Shown one piece after another: positions 5,136-5,663 of a stretch of 5,663 nucleotides of DNA. Numbering within the stretch: position 1 is the stretch's first letter; the number at the start of each line of letters is the position of its first letter. The DNA is from Nitrospirales bacterium. Its GTDB lineage: Bacteria > Nitrospirota > Nitrospiria > Nitrospirales > UBA8639. The notes under the pieces were generated by a model, which saw only the letters and a program-made list of their open reading frames with translations, was not told the origin of the DNA and did not search any database. The DNA is taken from positions 1-5,663 of the forward strand of contig BQIY01000177.1 in assembly GCA_021604265.1 (NCBI GenBank). The letters are read 5' to 3'. A program made the position numbers and the translations under genes.

Positions 5136-5663
5136 TTACTTCACTGTCATAGACGGGTTGCATACATAGTCAGACACGGTGTGGGTGAAATAGCTCTGAG
5201 TGTTATTCGCAAACGCGACTAATGTCAACATCACAGGCACTTCAACTAAGACCCCAACGACCGTGGCCAATGCGGCTCCGGACTGTAACCCAAACACACT
5301 AATCGCCACAGCCACAGCCAGTTCAAAAAAGTTTGACGTACCAATCAATGCCGAAGGGGCCGCGATGTTATGCGGCACTCCCCATAGATACGACCATCCA
5401 TATGCCAAAAAGAACATGCCATAACTTTGTATGAGTAACGGCACAGAAATAAGGCCAATGACAAATGGCTGATCAAGAATGGTTTGAGCCTGAAACCCGA
5501 AGAGCACGATGACGGTCGCCAGAAGACCAATTATTGAAAAAGGCTCAAGATACTTGGCAAAATGCTGCAGGGCCTCACCATTGTCATCTTTTTTGTTAAG
5601 AATACGACGGGTGAAATAGCCAGCCAGGAGAGGGATCACAACATACAAAACAACAGACAGCAG
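5136..5663 (-). CDS. acr3: Arsenite efflux permease Acr3 (C-terminal half, cut by window edge)
   Basis: The frame is open to base 5663, so only the last 175 residues are seen; the full protein is normally about 340-400 aa. A Leu codon (TTG) at 5648 is internal, not the start. Membrane segments are evident at residues 1-18 ([15 protein letters not shown]), about 43-57, 66-90, 110-125 and 128-151. The stretches [12 protein letters not shown] (111-122) and [18 protein letters not shown] (129-146) are characteristic of the Acr3 branch of the bile/arsenite/riboflavin transporter superfamily. Acr3 exports arsenite across the inner membrane using the proton gradient; its conserved transport cysteine lies in the part outside the window. 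The tail ends [12 protein letters not shown], with a Cys that may or may not matter. Ars regulators or arsenate reductase would be expected upstream, to the right of this window. Confidence 0.92.
   Translation of the reverse strand: MLSVVLYVVIPLLAGYFTRRILNKKDDNGEALQHFAKYLEPFSIIGLLATVIVLFGFQAQTILDQPFVIGLISVPLLIQSYGMFFLAYGWSYLWGVPHNIAAPSALIGTSNFFELAVAVAISVFGLQSGAALATVVGVLVEVPVMLTLVAFANNTQSYFTHTVSDYVCNPSMTVK

Overview
The window comes from a Gram-negative-type bacterium of moderate GC content. No rRNA, tRNA or CRISPR array is visible to anchor its taxonomy. The gene mix (MraZ, PilZ, STAS, secreted proteins with an NGDFE-type domain, Acr3 with a GDCC-type small Cys-rich protein) would suit an environmental lineage such as Nitrospirota. 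That placement is an impression from protein style and cannot be proven from these bases.

Layout, left to right. Plus strand: comF (81-833), then mraZ (988-1431) behind a good sigma70-type promoter, then a RusA-like Holliday-junction resolvase (1511-2122). Everything further right is on the minus strand and converges on rusA. Read in transcription order from the right edge these genes are: the C-terminal half of an Acr3 arsenite efflux permease (5663-5136, cut by the window edge); a small Cys-rich GDCC-motif protein 10 bases downstream (5125-4859); and a perfect 10-bp inverted repeat with a short T-run that probably ends this arsenic-type operon. Next come a possible 38-codon ORF, an unrecognised 117-aa ORF (4660-4307) and a secreted protein of unknown family (4440-3967) that overlaps it by 134 nt. 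Last are a second secreted protein with an NGDFE/LDN beta-sandwich-like domain (3792-3172) and a two-gene signalling unit, STAS (3021-2671) followed by PilZ (2611-2234).

Functionally the window holds four blocks. The first is DNA uptake or repair and cell-division regulation (comF, mraZ, rusA). The second is a likely c-di-GMP / partner-switch signalling pair (STAS-PilZ). The third is a pair of exported proteins of unknown role. The fourth is arsenic or metalloid resistance (acr3 plus the GDCC protein).

The least conventional stretch is 4300-4865. It contains two perfect 10-bp inverted repeats, a small ORF ending within the ribosome binding site of the next gene, a long same-strand overlap, and a 24/27-nt imperfect tandem duplication sitting on the start codon of a secreted protein. 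No gene-free stretch exceeds 300 bases; the longest are 4661-4858, 3799-3966 and 834-987. No clearly new defence system or mobile element was found.
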